From assembly GCA_036337765.1 (NCBI GenBank), contig JAYZDP010000104.1:30468-94467 (forward strand): 64,000 nucleotides of DNA, written 5' to 3'. The first letter of the stretch is position 1. Each line of letters opens with the position of its first letter. The notes beneath the pieces were generated by a model that saw only the letters and a program-made list of their open reading frames with translations, was not told where the DNA came from and did not search any database. Position numbers and translations under genes: made by a program. Positions 8,712 to 17,748 of the stretch are shown piece by piece. This DNA is from JAYZDP01 sp036337765. Lineage in GTDB: Bacteria; Acidobacteriota; Thermoanaerobaculia; Multivoradales; Multivoraceae.

Positions 8712-8876
8712 ATGTCGAAGAGAGAAGAGGCCCTTGAAGAGTTCGACGAGTCGCGACGCGACTTCGTGCGCAAGGCCGGCGTGGCCGGTTTCGTGGCGCC
8801 GGTGGTGGCGTCGTTCACGATGTCCGGTCTGATGGCCCGCCCGGCCGCCGCGCAGGCACCGAACCAGTCGCCATAG
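8712..8876 (+). CDS. 54-aa peptide with Tat-like signal; candidate substrate of the adjacent kinase
   Basis: This short gene has ATG 8712, a GGAGA ribosome site at 8701-8705 and a stop at 8874-8876. An acidic N terminus (KREEALEEFDE) precedes a twin-arginine-like motif SRRDFVRK. A hydrophobic helix (AGVAGFVAPVVASFTMSGLM) follows, then ARPAAAQA, which resembles a signal-peptidase site, and a tiny tail ending PNQSP. If cleaved after AQA only about five residues would remain. The product could therefore be a membrane-held or leader-type peptide rather than a normal exported protein. It lies 30 bases after the HprK-like gene and 9 before the GT2 gene. No lasso cyclase, radical-SAM or LanM gene is nearby. 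The role as substrate is inference. Confidence 0.65.
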   Translation: MSKREEALEEFDESRRDFVRKAGVAGFVAPVVASFTMSGLMARPAAAQAPNQSP

Positions 8877-8885
8877 AGCCCGGCG

Positions 8886-9983
8886 GTGGTGCGCGTCACC
8901 GCTGCCCTCATTGTCCGCGACGAAGCGGAGCATCTGCGCGCTTGCCTACAGGCGGCCGGTCCGCTCGTTGACGAGATCGTCGTCGTCGACACCGGATCGG
9001 ATGACGACAGCCCGGCGGTCGCCGAGGCGGCTGGGGCGCACGTGATCTACGATGCGTGGCGGGACGACTTCGCTCGCCCTCGCAACCTCGGCCTCGAGGC
9101 CGCCACGGGCGACTGGATCCTCTACCTCGACGCCGACGAGAGGGTGGCGGCGGAGCCGGGGTGGCGACAGCGGCTTGAGGCGCCCGATGTCCTGGGGGCC
9201 CGGGTGGCGTTCCGCGCGGCCAGCCACCTGACCCCGTACACCGAGCTCCGCCTCTTCCGTAGCCGCCCGGACCTGCGCTTCCGCGGCGCCATCCACGAGA
9301 CGGTGGTCCCGGACGTCGAGGCAGTCGCGGCCCGCGAGGGCGTGCGGGTGGTCGACGCGCCCGAGGTCTTCGTGGAGCACCTCGGCTACGAGGGTGATCG
9401 AACGCCCAAGTACCGGCGCGACCTGCCGATCCTGCGCCGGGCTGTCGAGGACGATCCCGATCGTCTCTTTCTCTGGCACGCCCTGGGCGAGGCGGCGCTC
9501 GGGCTGGGGCGGCGCGTCGAGGCGGAGCGGGCGTGGCGGCGCGGCGTCGAGGTTGCCCGGAGGGCCCCGGGGAATGCGATCGGTACCATGTTGTGGGTCG
9601 ACCTCATCTCGATGCACTTTGCGTGGGAGACGATCGAGGACGTCGAAGCCCTGGTCGATGAGGCACTGGTCCGGTCCCCCGAGGACCCGGCGGTGCTCTG
9701 GTGGAGCGCACGCTGGTCCGCCGAGGCTGGCGATCCCGTTGGGGCGGAGCGGCGGCTGCGTGCCCTCCTCGAACGGGGAGAGCCGAAAGGGCCCGGCGCG
9801 GTCGGGGTCGACCGGCGGCTCTTCGGCGAGCTCGGCTGGGCCCTGCTGGGGTCGGTGCTGCTGGCCGAGGGGCGTGACGAAGAGGCGCTACGCTACCTGA
9901 GGCTTGCGGCGGAGCGGCGCCCGGACGACGCCGAGCTGCGGGCGAAGCGAAGCCTCGCCGAGTCCCGCCTGACGTCGGCCTGA
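8886..9983 (+). CDS. GT2 glycosyltransferase with C-terminal TPR-like repeats
   Basis: This 365-aa protein starts at GTG 8886 (the next codon is also GTG). The N terminus VTAALIVRDEAEHLRACL, the strand VDEIVVVDTGSDDDS and the metal site ILYLDADERV near residue 85 are typical of GT2 family A transferases of the SPBc2/SunS-like type. From ~180 onward it is helical with TPR-like units (WHALGEAALGLGRRVEAERAWRRG, ALLGSVLLAEGRDEEALRYL). TPR-bearing GT2 enzymes include peptide S-glycosyltransferases, so modification of a peptide or protein is plausible. It closes the plus-strand accessory group. Confidence 0.8.
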   Translation: MVRVTAALIVRDEAEHLRACLQAAGPLVDEIVVVDTGSDDDSPAVAEAAGAHVIYDAWRDDFARPRNLGLEAATGDWILYLDADERVAAEPGWRQRLEAPDVLGARVAFRAASHLTPYTELRLFRSRPDLRFRGAIHETVVPDVEAVAAREGVRVVDAPEVFVEHLGYEGDRTPKYRRDLPILRRAVEDDPDRLFLWHALGEAALGLGRRVEAERAWRRGVEVARRAPGNAIGTMLWVDLISMHFAWETIEDVEALVDEALVRSPEDPAVLWWSARWSAEAGDPVGAERRLRALLERGEPKGPGAVGVDRRLFGELGWALLGSVLLAEGRDEEALRYLRLAAERRPDDAELRAKRSLAESRLTSA

Positions 9984-10163
9984 GTGACCACCAGATGGCG
10001 GTTCTCCGACCCGTCGGGCGACGCTCATCCCCAGTCCAAGCTGACTCTCAGGCGTCCCCTTCGCGGGTTCATACTGTGTGTCTCCGCGATAGACGTTGAA
10101 AGGCGCCGCCAGGGTCGGACCGCGGAAGTCCTTTCCTGACGAGGCCTTGTAGCTATCAAAGGT

Positions 10164-10240
<77 letters not shown>

Positions 10241-10276
10241 CCAAGGTTCGTTGGCCGCCCTTTCGGGCGAAGGGAG

Positions 10277-10306
10277 ATAGTTGCACGGCCTGCCTGGGGC
10301 TGTCAA
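10277..10306 (-). promoter_or_regulatory. Sigma-70-type promoter of the initiator tRNA
   Basis: On the minus strand a perfect -35 TTGACA (10301-10306) is followed after 18 bases by AACTAT (10277-10282) as a weak -10. This places the start about 30 bases upstream of the tRNA. A short GC hairpin (CGCCC/GGGCG) lies between. Confidence 0.55.
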
Positions 10307-10373
10307 CGAACTCGGCGTGGACTACGTTTTCGGGGCCTGCGGTTGTATTGTTGCCGCGGTTGGTGGTTCCCCG

Positions 10374-11675
10374 ATGTTCGAGATCCAGGCTCTTGGTGCG
10401 CGTGAAGTCCTCGATTCTCGGGGGAACCCGACGCTGGAGGTCGAGTGTCGGCTCGCTGGCGGGGCGGTCGGGAGCGCGATGGTCCCCTCTGGGGCGTCGA
10501 CCGGGAGCCGCGAGGCGCTCGAGCTACGCGACGGCGGGGCTCGCTACCTCGGCAAGGGGGTTCTCGATGCCGTGCGCAACGTGGAGACCGAGATCGCGCC
10601 GACGATGGTCGGGCACGACGCCCGCGACCAGGGGGGGCTAGATCGGGCGCTGATCGAGCTCGACGGCACGCCGACGAAGAGCCGGCTCGGTGCCAACGCC
10701 ACCCTCGGCGTATCGTTGGCCGCGGCTCACGCCGCTGCGGCGGGGAGCGACCTGCCGTTGTACCGATACCTGGAGGGCGGTGGCACCCCGGTCATGCCGG
10801 TGCCCATGCTGAACGTGCTCAACGGCGGCGCCCACGCCGACAACTCGGTCGACGTGCAGGAGTTCATGTTGGTGCCGCTGGGGTTCGAGAGCTTCTCGGA
10901 GGGGCTGCGCGCCTCGGTCGAGGTGTATCACCGGCTCAAGACGACGCTCAAGAGCCGCGGCCTGGTCACCGCGGTCGGCGACGAGGGCGGGTTCGCGCCC
11001 GAGCTGCGCAGCAACCAGGAGGCGCTGGATCTGTTGATGGAGGCGATCGGTGCTTCTGGCTACAAGCCCGGCGATGAGATCGCGTTGGCGCTCGACGTCG
11101 CCGCCAGTGAGCTGCGCGAGGAGAACGCCGCCGGACCGGTGCTCTACGGGCTTCCCGGTGAGGGGCGCTCAGGTCTCGAGACCGAAGAGCTGATATCCAC
11201 CTACGACGCTTGGGTCGATGGCTACCCCCTGGTCTCGATCGAAGATGGGCTCGACGAGGCCGACTGGGGTGGTTGGCGCAAGCTGACTGAGGCGATCGGT
11301 GGCAAGGTGCAGCTGGTCGGAGACGATCTCTTCGTCACCAACCCGGAAATCTTCGCCAAGGGGATCGAGGAGGGCCTCGCCAACGCGCTATTGGTCAAGG
11401 TCAACCAGATTGGGACGCTCACCGAGACCCTCGAGGCCATCGAGATGGCGCGTAGCCACGGCTACCGCAACGTCATCAGTCACCGCTCCGGTGAGACCGA
11501 GGACACGACCATCGCCGATCTGGCCGTGGCGACCCGGGCCGGGCAGATCAAGACCGGCGCTCCGTGCCGTAGCGACCGGGTCGCGAAGTACAACCGGCTG
11601 TTGCGCATCGAGCAGGATCTCGGCTCCGACGCGGTGTATCTCGGCCGCGCGGCGCTACAGGAGACGAGCTCTTGA
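10374..11675 (+). CDS. eno: Enolase
   Basis: The 433-aa enolase interconverts 2-phosphoglycerate and phosphoenolpyruvate in the cytoplasm. The chosen start is ATG 10374 (MFEIQALGAREVLDSRGNPTLE), which matches the family N terminus; upstream in-frame sequence would add a non-conserved 31-residue extension. Visible motifs are SGASTGSREALELRD, the metal/catalytic regions GDEGGFAPEL, SIEDGLDE, QLVGDDLFVTNP and the signature LLVKVNQIGTLTET, then ISHRSGETEDTTIADLAVA. Length is normal. Its stop overlaps the TTG start of the ftsB-like gene, a common eno-ftsB pairing. Confidence 0.97.
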   Translation: MFEIQALGAREVLDSRGNPTLEVECRLAGGAVGSAMVPSGASTGSREALELRDGGARYLGKGVLDAVRNVETEIAPTMVGHDARDQGGLDRALIELDGTPTKSRLGANATLGVSLAAAHAAAAGSDLPLYRYLEGGGTPVMPVPMLNVLNGGAHADNSVDVQEFMLVPLGFESFSEGLRASVEVYHRLKTTLKSRGLVTAVGDEGGFAPELRSNQEALDLLMEAIGASGYKPGDEIALALDVAASELREENAAGPVLYGLPGEGRSGLETEELISTYDAWVDGYPLVSIEDGLDEADWGGWRKLTEAIGGKVQLVGDDLFVTNPEIFAKGIEEGLANALLVKVNQIGTLTETLEAIEMARSHGYRNVISHRSGETEDTTIADLAVATRAGQIKTGAPCRSDRVAKYNRLLRIEQDLGSDAVYLGRAALQETSS

Positions 11676-11983
11676 AGAGGGTCGCCGACGGCCTGGCAGG
11701 CCGATCGCTGCCGCTTCTGATCGGTGCCGCAACCCTTGTGGTCGTTGGCCTGGTGGTCTTCGCCAGCGTCGAGAGCTACCGCGATCTCGAGACCGTGGAG
11801 GCGCGGCGTACCGAGCTCGAGGCACGGGTATCCGAGACCGAGGAGCGGCTCGTCGAGCTCGAGTACCGTCGCCGCCTGCTCGAGACCGATCCGGCGACGA
11901 TCGAGCGTCTGGCCCGCGAAGAACTGGGGCTGGCGGGCGAGGACGAGCGGATCTACGTCGTAACCGAAACGCCGGCCGAGTAG
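11672..11983 (+). CDS. ftsB: FtsB/DivIC-family septum formation initiator
   Basis: This 103-aa bitopic protein starts at TTG 11672, overlapping the eno stop as TTGA. One transmembrane helix (residues ~14-31, LPLLIGAATLVVVGLVVF) is followed by a coiled coil (~35-68). The conserved FtsB/DivIC box comes next: LLETDPATIERLAREELGLAGEDERIYVV would be its full extent, at residues ~68-96. FtsB bridges FtsL and FtsQ in the divisome and helps activate septal peptidoglycan synthesis. FtsL and FtsQ are in the dcw cluster of this window. The position directly after eno is typical. Confidence 0.9.
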   Translation: MKRVADGLAGRSLPLLIGAATLVVVGLVVFASVESYRDLETVEARRTELEARVSETEERLVELEYRRRLLETDPATIERLAREELGLAGEDERIYVVTETPAE

Positions 11984-12008
11984 CCGGCCACCCACTCGCC
12001 AGTTCGGT

Positions 12009-13379
12009 TCAGTCGCCCTTCTTCGAATCGCCCCTTGCAAGGGTGATCTTTAGGGCCGGTGGCGTGATGAGGGTGGTGACCATGACCATGATGACGACGG
12101 CCGAGAAGACCGAGATGTCGATGACCGGCTCGCCGTTGAGCACCAGCGCCGCGCCGATGCCGGCGAAGATCAGGCCGACCTCGCCGCGAGGCACCATGCC
12201 GACGGCGATGGAGATCCTGTCGAGGCCCTTCTCGAGCACGCCGAGCGCGCAGACCATCTTGCCGATGATGGCCACCAGCGAAAGCAGCGCAGCGAAACCC
12301 AGAACCTCGACCCGGCCCAGGCTCGATAGATCCACCTTCATACCGGTGACCACAAAAAAGATCGGCACTAGAAAGAGCGTGATCGGGTGCAGCAGCTCTT
12401 CGAGGTCGTGGTCTCCACGATCGAGAAAGTTCTTGTAGTGCAGCTTGTCGAGAATCAGGCCGGCGGAGAACGCTCCTACGATCGGCTCGAGGCCCAGCAC
12501 CTTCGCCAGCCATGCGAGAAGGAAGCAGAACGCGAGCGAGAGCGCGATCAGAGTGCCCTGGATGCGCATGCGGAAGGCGGCGCCGAAGAGCTTCGGTGAC
12601 AGCCAGCCGCCGATGATGAGCGCTCCGGCGAGAAAGGCGACCGCCTTGAAGATGATCAAGCCGACCTGGAGCAGTTCGAGCTCGGCGCCGGTGTTGGTGG
12701 CCGTGATGATGCCCGACACCACGGCGAGAATGACCAGGCCCAACACGTCATCGATTACCGCGGCGCCGAGGATGATCTTCGATTCGCGCGCCTGGATCTT
12801 GCCCAGATCAGTGAGGACCCGCGCGGTGATGCCGACGCTGGTTGCGCACAGTGTGGCGCCCACGAAGACGTGGACCAGCGTGTGGTACTCGGGAAGCATC
12901 AGCGCCGAGATACCCCAGCCAAGAAAGAACGGGGCGACGACCCCGAGAAGCGCCACGGCCAGGCTCGACGTGCCGACCGACATCATCTCTTTGACGCTCG
13001 ATTCGAGGCCGACCTCGAAGAGCAGCAGGATGACGCCGAGCTCGGCCAGGATCTCGATGCCGACGTTGTGCGAGATGAAGGCTAAACCGTCAAAGCCGAC
13101 CAGGACGAGGTTTCCGAGGACGACGCCGGCGATGAGCTCGCCGAGGACGGCGGGCTGGCCGACGCGTTCCATGATCTCGCCGCCGAGCTTGGCCGCGGCG
13201 AGGATCACCACCAGCGCCAGCAGCACCGGCACCACGACGCTCTCGTGGCCGCCTCCCGAGTTGTCCTCGGCGTGCTCGGCCTCGGCCATGGCGGCGGTCT
13301 CGCCGCCGAACGGATCGCCGATGACCGAAAGCGCCAGACAGGCGATCACCAGCAGCAGCAGAATCGATCTGCGACGCAT
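12009..13379 (-). CDS. Kef/NhaP-type cation:proton antiporter (CPA2)
   Basis: The 456-aa integral membrane protein starts at ATG 13379 (MRRRSILLLLVIACLAL), preceded by AAGGGACC; an upstream ATG at 13433 would add 18 arginine-rich residues. A signal-like first helix and a short His/acid-rich segment (EAEHAEDNSGGGHES) precede about twelve helices. Family features include LGELIAGVVLGN, LFEVGLESSVKEM, ATSVGITARVLTDLG and AAVIDDVLGLVILA with the ion-binding aspartates (IDD). The C-terminal domain found in KefB/C is absent, so it is a bare transporter exchanging Na+ or K+ for H+. It is divergent from mfd. Confidence 0.88.
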   Translation of the reverse strand: MRRRSILLLLVIACLALSVIGDPFGGETAAMAEAEHAEDNSGGGHESVVVPVLLALVVILAAAKLGGEIMERVGQPAVLGELIAGVVLGNLVLVGFDGLAFISHNVGIEILAELGVILLLFEVGLESSVKEMMSVGTSSLAVALLGVVAPFFLGWGISALMLPEYHTLVHVFVGATLCATSVGITARVLTDLGKIQARESKIILGAAVIDDVLGLVILAVVSGIITATNTGAELELLQVGLIIFKAVAFLAGALIIGGWLSPKLFGAAFRMRIQGTLIALSLAFCFLLAWLAKVLGLEPIVGAFSAGLILDKLHYKNFLDRGDHDLEELLHPITLFLVPIFFVVTGMKVDLSSLGRVEVLGFAALLSLVAIIGKMVCALGVLEKGLDRISIAVGMVPRGEVGLIFAGIGAALVLNGEPVIDISVFSAVVIMVMVTTLITPPALKITLARGDSKKGD

Positions 13380-13447
13380 TTTCAGGTCCCTTCTTACTCT
13401 GCGAGAGTCGGGTATCCTAGCAGTCTGCTTCACGGCGCGAAGCCGCG

Positions 13448-16400
13448 GTGATTCCCCGACCGATGACGATCCGCGAGCCTGAATCCGTCGCTGCGGCCGG
13501 CGTGCTGGACGAGATCGAAGCGCGTCTTACGGGTTCGGCCGAGTTGCAGGCCCTGCTGCGCTGCGAAGGTGCCTTCGGTGGGCTGCCGATCGCGGCGGCC
13601 GCCTGGCTCCTGGAGATCTCGGCGCGAGCGGCCGACCGCCCTCTACTGGTGATCGTGCCGCGTGAGACCGAGGCGCGGGAATGGATGCAGGCGGCGATCG
13701 GGCTGGGCCGGCGCGATGATGCGGTTTGGTTTCCGGCGCCGTCACTCAGCCCGTACCAGGAGGTGGAAACGCCGCTCTCGGTACGCGCACAGGAGGTTTC
13801 GGCTATCCATCGTGTGCTGTGCGCGGCGCGACCCACGGTGGTCTGTACGCCGCGCGCTCTCTTTCGTCGCCTACCGGCGCTCGACGACTTCCGCCGCGCC
13901 GTCAAGACCATTCACCGCCAGGGAGAGTACCGGGTCGAGGCGCTCGCCGAGTACCTGGTCCGTCAGGGGTACCACCACGCCGACCTGGTCACCGAGACCG
14001 GCGAATTCGCGGTTCGGGGCGGGGTGATCGACATCTTTCCGCCCAACGAAGTCGAGCCGATCCGGCTCGATCTCTTCGGCGACACGATCGAGTCGATCCG
14101 GGTGTTCGATCCGATCAGCCAGCGGTCGTCGCGCCACCTCGAACGGGTGGCGATCCTGCCGATGGATCTGTTCGGGTCGGGCCAGGCGGAGATCGAGCGC
14201 CTGGGGGCAGTTCTCTCCGAGCGGATGAGCCCCGACTGGGGGCTCGAAGCCGAGCGGAGGCTGGCGGGGCTGGTCGCCGGCGAGGCTTTTGCCGGTTGGG
14301 ATCAGCTGCTTCCTCTGCTCGAAGACGAACCGGGATCGCTCACCGATCTGCTGCCGGGATTCTTGACGGTGGCCTACGACGTGCCGACGCTCAAGGCCGA
14401 GGTCGAGCACTTCGCCGAGCTTCTCGAGGATCAGTTCGAGAGTCGCCGCGAGGCGCGGGCACTGGCAGTGGCGCCGGAAGAGCTCACGTTTCCGCGCTCT
14501 GAGGTCGAAGCGACCCTCGAGGGAGCCGCGATCCGCATCGTCGAGCTCCCCACTGAGCGCGGGGTCGTCGACTTCCGGGGCGCCGCCACCGACGTCTTCC
14601 ACAACCAGCTGCCGCGTTTCCCGCGCGAGGTCGAGACCGCTCGTGCACGCGGCGACCGGCTGGTGATCGCCGCTCCCGAGGAGCATCACCCGCGGGTGCG
14701 CGATGCGCTGGAGCCCTACGGCGTGCGCTTCGGCGGTGAGGGCGTCTCACTGATCGCCGGCGAGTTCGCGCGTGGTTTTCGGCTGCCGGCCGCCGGGGTG
14801 GTGCTCTACACCGAGGATCAGCTCTTTCCCCGCCGTCCTGCAGCTCGCCGCAAGAGCGATCGCCTCGGCGCCTTCTTCTCCGGTCTGCGCGACCTGCGAG
14901 TCGGTGACTTCGTCGTCCACTCCGAGCACGGCATCGGGCAGCTGGTCGGCTTGCGCTCTCTCGACGAGGGTGCGAGCGATCCCGCGCTGCCCCCCACCCT
15001 GGCGGGGCTCGACGACAACGACGAAACTGCCGTCGAGGTGATGGAGATCGCCTATTCCGGCGGCCAGGTACTGCTCCTGCCGCTCAGCCGCCTCGATCAG
15101 ATCCAGCGCTACTCGGGTCTCGAAGGGGTCGACCCGCGTCTCGATCGACTGGGTGGCACGAGCTGGAAGAAGACCCAGAGCCGGGTGCGCTCGAGCGTAC
15201 GGATCATGGCCAAGGAGCTCCTGAAGCTCTATGCCGAGCGCCAGCTCGCCGAGGCGCCGGCGATGGAGCCGGACAGTGACATGTTGCGTCAGTTCGAAGC
15301 CGCCTTCGAGTTCGAGGAGACCGAGGATCAGCTTGTGGCTACTGCCGCGATCAAGGAGGATCTCGAGAGCCAGCAGCCGATGGATCGCCTGCTGTGCGGC
15401 GACGTCGGCTTCGGCAAGACCGAGGTCGCCATGCGCGCCGCCTTCAAGGTGGTCGACTCCGGCTTCCAGGTTGCGATACTGGCGCCGACGACGATCCTCG
15501 CCGATCAGCACCTCGAGACCTTCCGGGCGCGGATGGCGCAGTTTCCGGTGAACGTCGAGATGGTGTCGCGCTTTCGGACCGCTGCCGCGGTGCGGGCCAT
15601 CGCCAAGGAAGTCTCCCATCAGAAGGTCGACATGCTCGTCGGCACGCACCGGCTGCTGTCGAAGGACATCGAGTTCAAAAAGCTCGGCCTGGTGATCATC
15701 GACGAGGAGCAGCGCTTCGGGGTGGCCCAGAAAGAGCGCCTCAAGCACCTGCGCCGCAACGTCCACGTGCTCGCCATGTCGGCGACCCCGGTGCCACGGA
15801 CGCTGCAGCTCTCGATCGCCGGCGTGCGCGACCTGTCGCTGATCGAGTCGCCGCCGAAAGACCGGATGGCGATCGAGACCCAGATCCTGCCCTTCTCGAA
15901 GGAGCTGATCCGTGAGGCGATCGAGGCCGAACTCGAGCGCAATGGCCAGGTCTACTACGTCTACAACCAGGTCGAGTCCATCGAACGCATGGCTACGACG
16001 CTGCGCGAGCTGATTCCGGGGCTGCGTATCACGGTGGGTCACGGGCAGATGGACGAGCGTGAGCTGTCGCAACGAATGCACGCCTTCACTCGCGGCGAGC
16101 ACGACGTGCTGGTGGCCTCGACGATCATCGAGAACGGCATCGACATCCCCAACGTCAACACCATGCTGGTGCATCGCGCCGACCGTTTCGGTCTCGCCCA
16201 GCTCTACCAGCTACGCGGTCGGGTCGGGCGCAGCCACCAGCTGGCGTACTGCTACCTGCTGATCCCCGGCGATCGGGTGCTGCCGCGCGACGCCCACAAG
16301 CGCCTATCGGCGATCCGCGAGTTCACCGAGCTAGGAGCCGGCTTCCGGATCGCTGCCCGCGATCTCGAGATCCGCGGCGCCGGCAACCTCCTCGGCGCCG

Positions 16401-16936
16401 AACAGAGCGGTCACATCGCCGACGTGGGCATCGAGACCTACCTCAAACTGCTCGAGGAGACGATTCGCGAGCTCAAGGGCGAAGAGCCGGTGGCGGCGCC
16501 GTCGACCGCGATCGACCTTCCGCTCGATGTCGCGATCCCCGAAGACTACGTGCAGGACACCAATCTGCGCATGGGCATCTACCGCCGCCTGGGCTCGGGC
16601 ACCGCGCCCAGCGGGGAGGTCCTGGAGGAGCTCGAAGATCGCTTCGGCACGGTGCCTGAAAGCGTCGTCCGGTTGGCTGCCCTTGCCGATCTGAAACGCC
16701 TTGCCGAAGATCTTCGTGTCCAGTCGATCTCGGTCAAGAGGGGACAGGTTGTGCTGCGCTTCCGGCGCGACGCCAGGGTTGATGTCGATGCGCTGGCGCG
16801 TTTCGTCTCCGAGCAGCCGGCGGCGAGCTTCAGCCCGTCGGGTGTGTTGAGCCTGCCGCCCTGTGATCGCTCGGTGTGGCTCTCGGCCGCCCGCGAGGGC
16901 CTTGAGGCGATCGCCGGGGAGGGCGCGCAGCAGTGA
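13448..16936 (+). CDS. mfd: Transcription-repair coupling factor Mfd
   Basis: The 1162-aa protein is of normal family length. It starts at GTG 13448 or ATG 13463. An N-terminal UvrB-like module (GGVIDIFPPNEVEPIRLDLFGD) is followed by the RNA-polymerase-interacting domain (VGDFVVHSEHGIGQLVGL, ~residue 485). Next come the RecG-like translocase with Walker A GDVGFGKTEVA, the DEEQ box (IIDEEQRFGV) and motif VI (QLRGRVGRS), then the C-terminal TRCF domain. Mfd removes stalled RNA polymerase and recruits UvrA. Its stop overlaps the GTG start of a parvulin-like lipoprotein, so translation may be coupled. Confidence 0.97.
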   Translation: MIPRPMTIREPESVAAAGVLDEIEARLTGSAELQALLRCEGAFGGLPIAAAAWLLEISARAADRPLLVIVPRETEAREWMQAAIGLGRRDDAVWFPAPSLSPYQEVETPLSVRAQEVSAIHRVLCAARPTVVCTPRALFRRLPALDDFRRAVKTIHRQGEYRVEALAEYLVRQGYHHADLVTETGEFAVRGGVIDIFPPNEVEPIRLDLFGDTIESIRVFDPISQRSSRHLERVAILPMDLFGSGQAEIERLGAVLSERMSPDWGLEAERRLAGLVAGEAFAGWDQLLPLLEDEPGSLTDLLPGFLTVAYDVPTLKAEVEHFAELLEDQFESRREARALAVAPEELTFPRSEVEATLEGAAIRIVELPTERGVVDFRGAATDVFHNQLPRFPREVETARARGDRLVIAAPEEHHPRVRDALEPYGVRFGGEGVSLIAGEFARGFRLPAAGVVLYTEDQLFPRRPAARRKSDRLGAFFSGLRDLRVGDFVVHSEHGIGQLVGLRSLDEGASDPALPPTLAGLDDNDETAVEVMEIAYSGGQVLLLPLSRLDQIQRYSGLEGVDPRLDRLGGTSWKKTQSRVRSSVRIMAKELLKLYAERQLAEAPAMEPDSDMLRQFEAAFEFEETEDQLVATAAIKEDLESQQPMDRLLCGDVGFGKTEVAMRAAFKVVDSGFQVAILAPTTILADQHLETFRARMAQFPVNVEMVSRFRTAAAVRAIAKEVSHQKVDMLVGTHRLLSKDIEFKKLGLVIIDEEQRFGVAQKERLKHLRRNVHVLAMSATPVPRTLQLSIAGVRDLSLIESPPKDRMAIETQILPFSKELIREAIEAELERNGQVYYVYNQVESIERMATTLRELIPGLRITVGHGQMDERELSQRMHAFTRGEHDVLVASTIIENGIDIPNVNTMLVHRADRFGLAQLYQLRGRVGRSHQLAYCYLLIPGDRVLPRDAHKRLSAIREFTELGAGFRIAARDLEIRGAGNLLGAEQSGHIADVGIETYLKLLEETIRELKGEEPVAAPSTAIDLPLDVAIPEDYVQDTNLRMGIYRRLGSGTAPSGEVLEELEDRFGTVPESVVRLAALADLKRLAEDLRVQSISVKRGQVVLRFRRDARVDVDALARFVSEQPAASFSPSGVLSLPPCDRSVWLSAAREGLEAIAGEGAQQ

Positions 16937-17748
16937 GGGCGATCTGCGTCGTGGCTCTGGCGCTCTTCTCGTTGGCTGCGCTGAGCTGCGGAGACTCCGA
17001 CCGGATCGCAACTGTCGGGGGCGACCCGGCGACATTCAGTGAGTTCGAGACCTTCGTAGCCGAGCGCGCCGGGGGCGAGTGGGCGTCGCTCGAGGAGACG
17101 GTCCTGGCCCGGCTGCTGAGAAGGTTTCTCGACGAGAAGCTGCTCGAACGCTGGGTGCGGGATGCAGGGGAGGTGCGGCGCGCCGAGCTGCCCCTGGAGG
17201 CCGTCGCGCGCCTGGTCGCCGCCCCGGTAGAGGTGAGTGCGGAGGACGTGCGTCGGCACCTTGCCGCGAACCCGGAGCTGCTGGCGCGACCGGAGCGAAT
17301 CGAGCTCGGTCAGCTTCTTATTCCCGATCGCGCGATCGCGGCCGAGGTGCGATCTTTGATGGTCACTGGCGCGGGCTTCGCCCCCACGGCCGAGGCGGCC
17401 GGAGAACTGCAGGGGGTGGTGTACGGCGGATACCGGGAACTGGCCCGGGCCGATCTGCCGATCGCCTTCCGCGAGCGCCTCTTCGAGATGCAGGAGGGCG
17501 CCATCTCACCGGTAATCGAGGCGGACTACGGGTTTCACCTCTTTCACGTTGCGCGCCGCCACCCGGCGGAGACCTTGGCGTGGCAGGCGGTCGCGGAGGT
17601 CGTCCGCAAGAGCCTGCGATCCCAGGCGTCGCAGCGCATCGAGCGGGATATGCTCAGCCGAGCGAGCGAACGCTATCGAGTCGAGGTGATGGGCGGGAAT
17701 TTGCCGTTTTCGTGGGATGTTGAGGATCGAGATGAAGCGGGTCTGTAG
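16933..17748 (+). CDS. Parvulin-type peptidyl-prolyl isomerase lipoprotein
   Basis: The 271-aa product starts at GTG 16933 (GTGA overlap with mfd). A lipoprotein signal peptide ends in AALSC (lipobox, Cys about residue 18). An N-terminal helical region (SLEETVLARLLRRFLDEKLLERWV) resembles the SurA/PrsA chaperone domain. Residues ~115-215 fit a parvulin fold (IELGQLLIPDR through PVIEADYGFHLFHVARRHPAE). It probably acts in the periplasm folding exported or outer-membrane proteins together with the next gene. The parvulin core is compact and I cannot confirm all catalytic residues, so isomerase activity is less certain than the fold. Confidence 0.75.
   Translation: MRAICVVALALFSLAALSCGDSDRIATVGGDPATFSEFETFVAERAGGEWASLEETVLARLLRRFLDEKLLERWVRDAGEVRRAELPLEAVARLVAAPVEVSAEDVRRHLAANPELLARPERIELGQLLIPDRAIAAEVRSLMVTGAGFAPTAEAAGELQGVVYGGYRELARADLPIAFRERLFEMQEGAISPVIEADYGFHLFHVARRHPAETLAWQAVAEVVRKSLRSQASQRIERDMLSRASERYRVEVMGGNLPFSWDVEDRDEAGL

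Noticed and set aside
2997..9983. Lasso-peptide biosynthetic cluster
   Set aside because: No asparagine-synthetase-like cyclase, no B2 protease and no lasso-type precursor motif; only the accessory kinase, PqqD-like and NTP_transf_5 parts are present.
10281..10373. N-terminal extension of enolase by 31 codons
   Set aside because: The extension is not conserved in enolases and runs through the probable promoter region; ATG 10374 gives the standard N terminus.
14747..16174. 475-codon minus-strand open frame inside mfd
   Set aside because: Its residues mirror mfd codons and it covers conserved helicase motifs on the other strand; no ribosome site or homology features.
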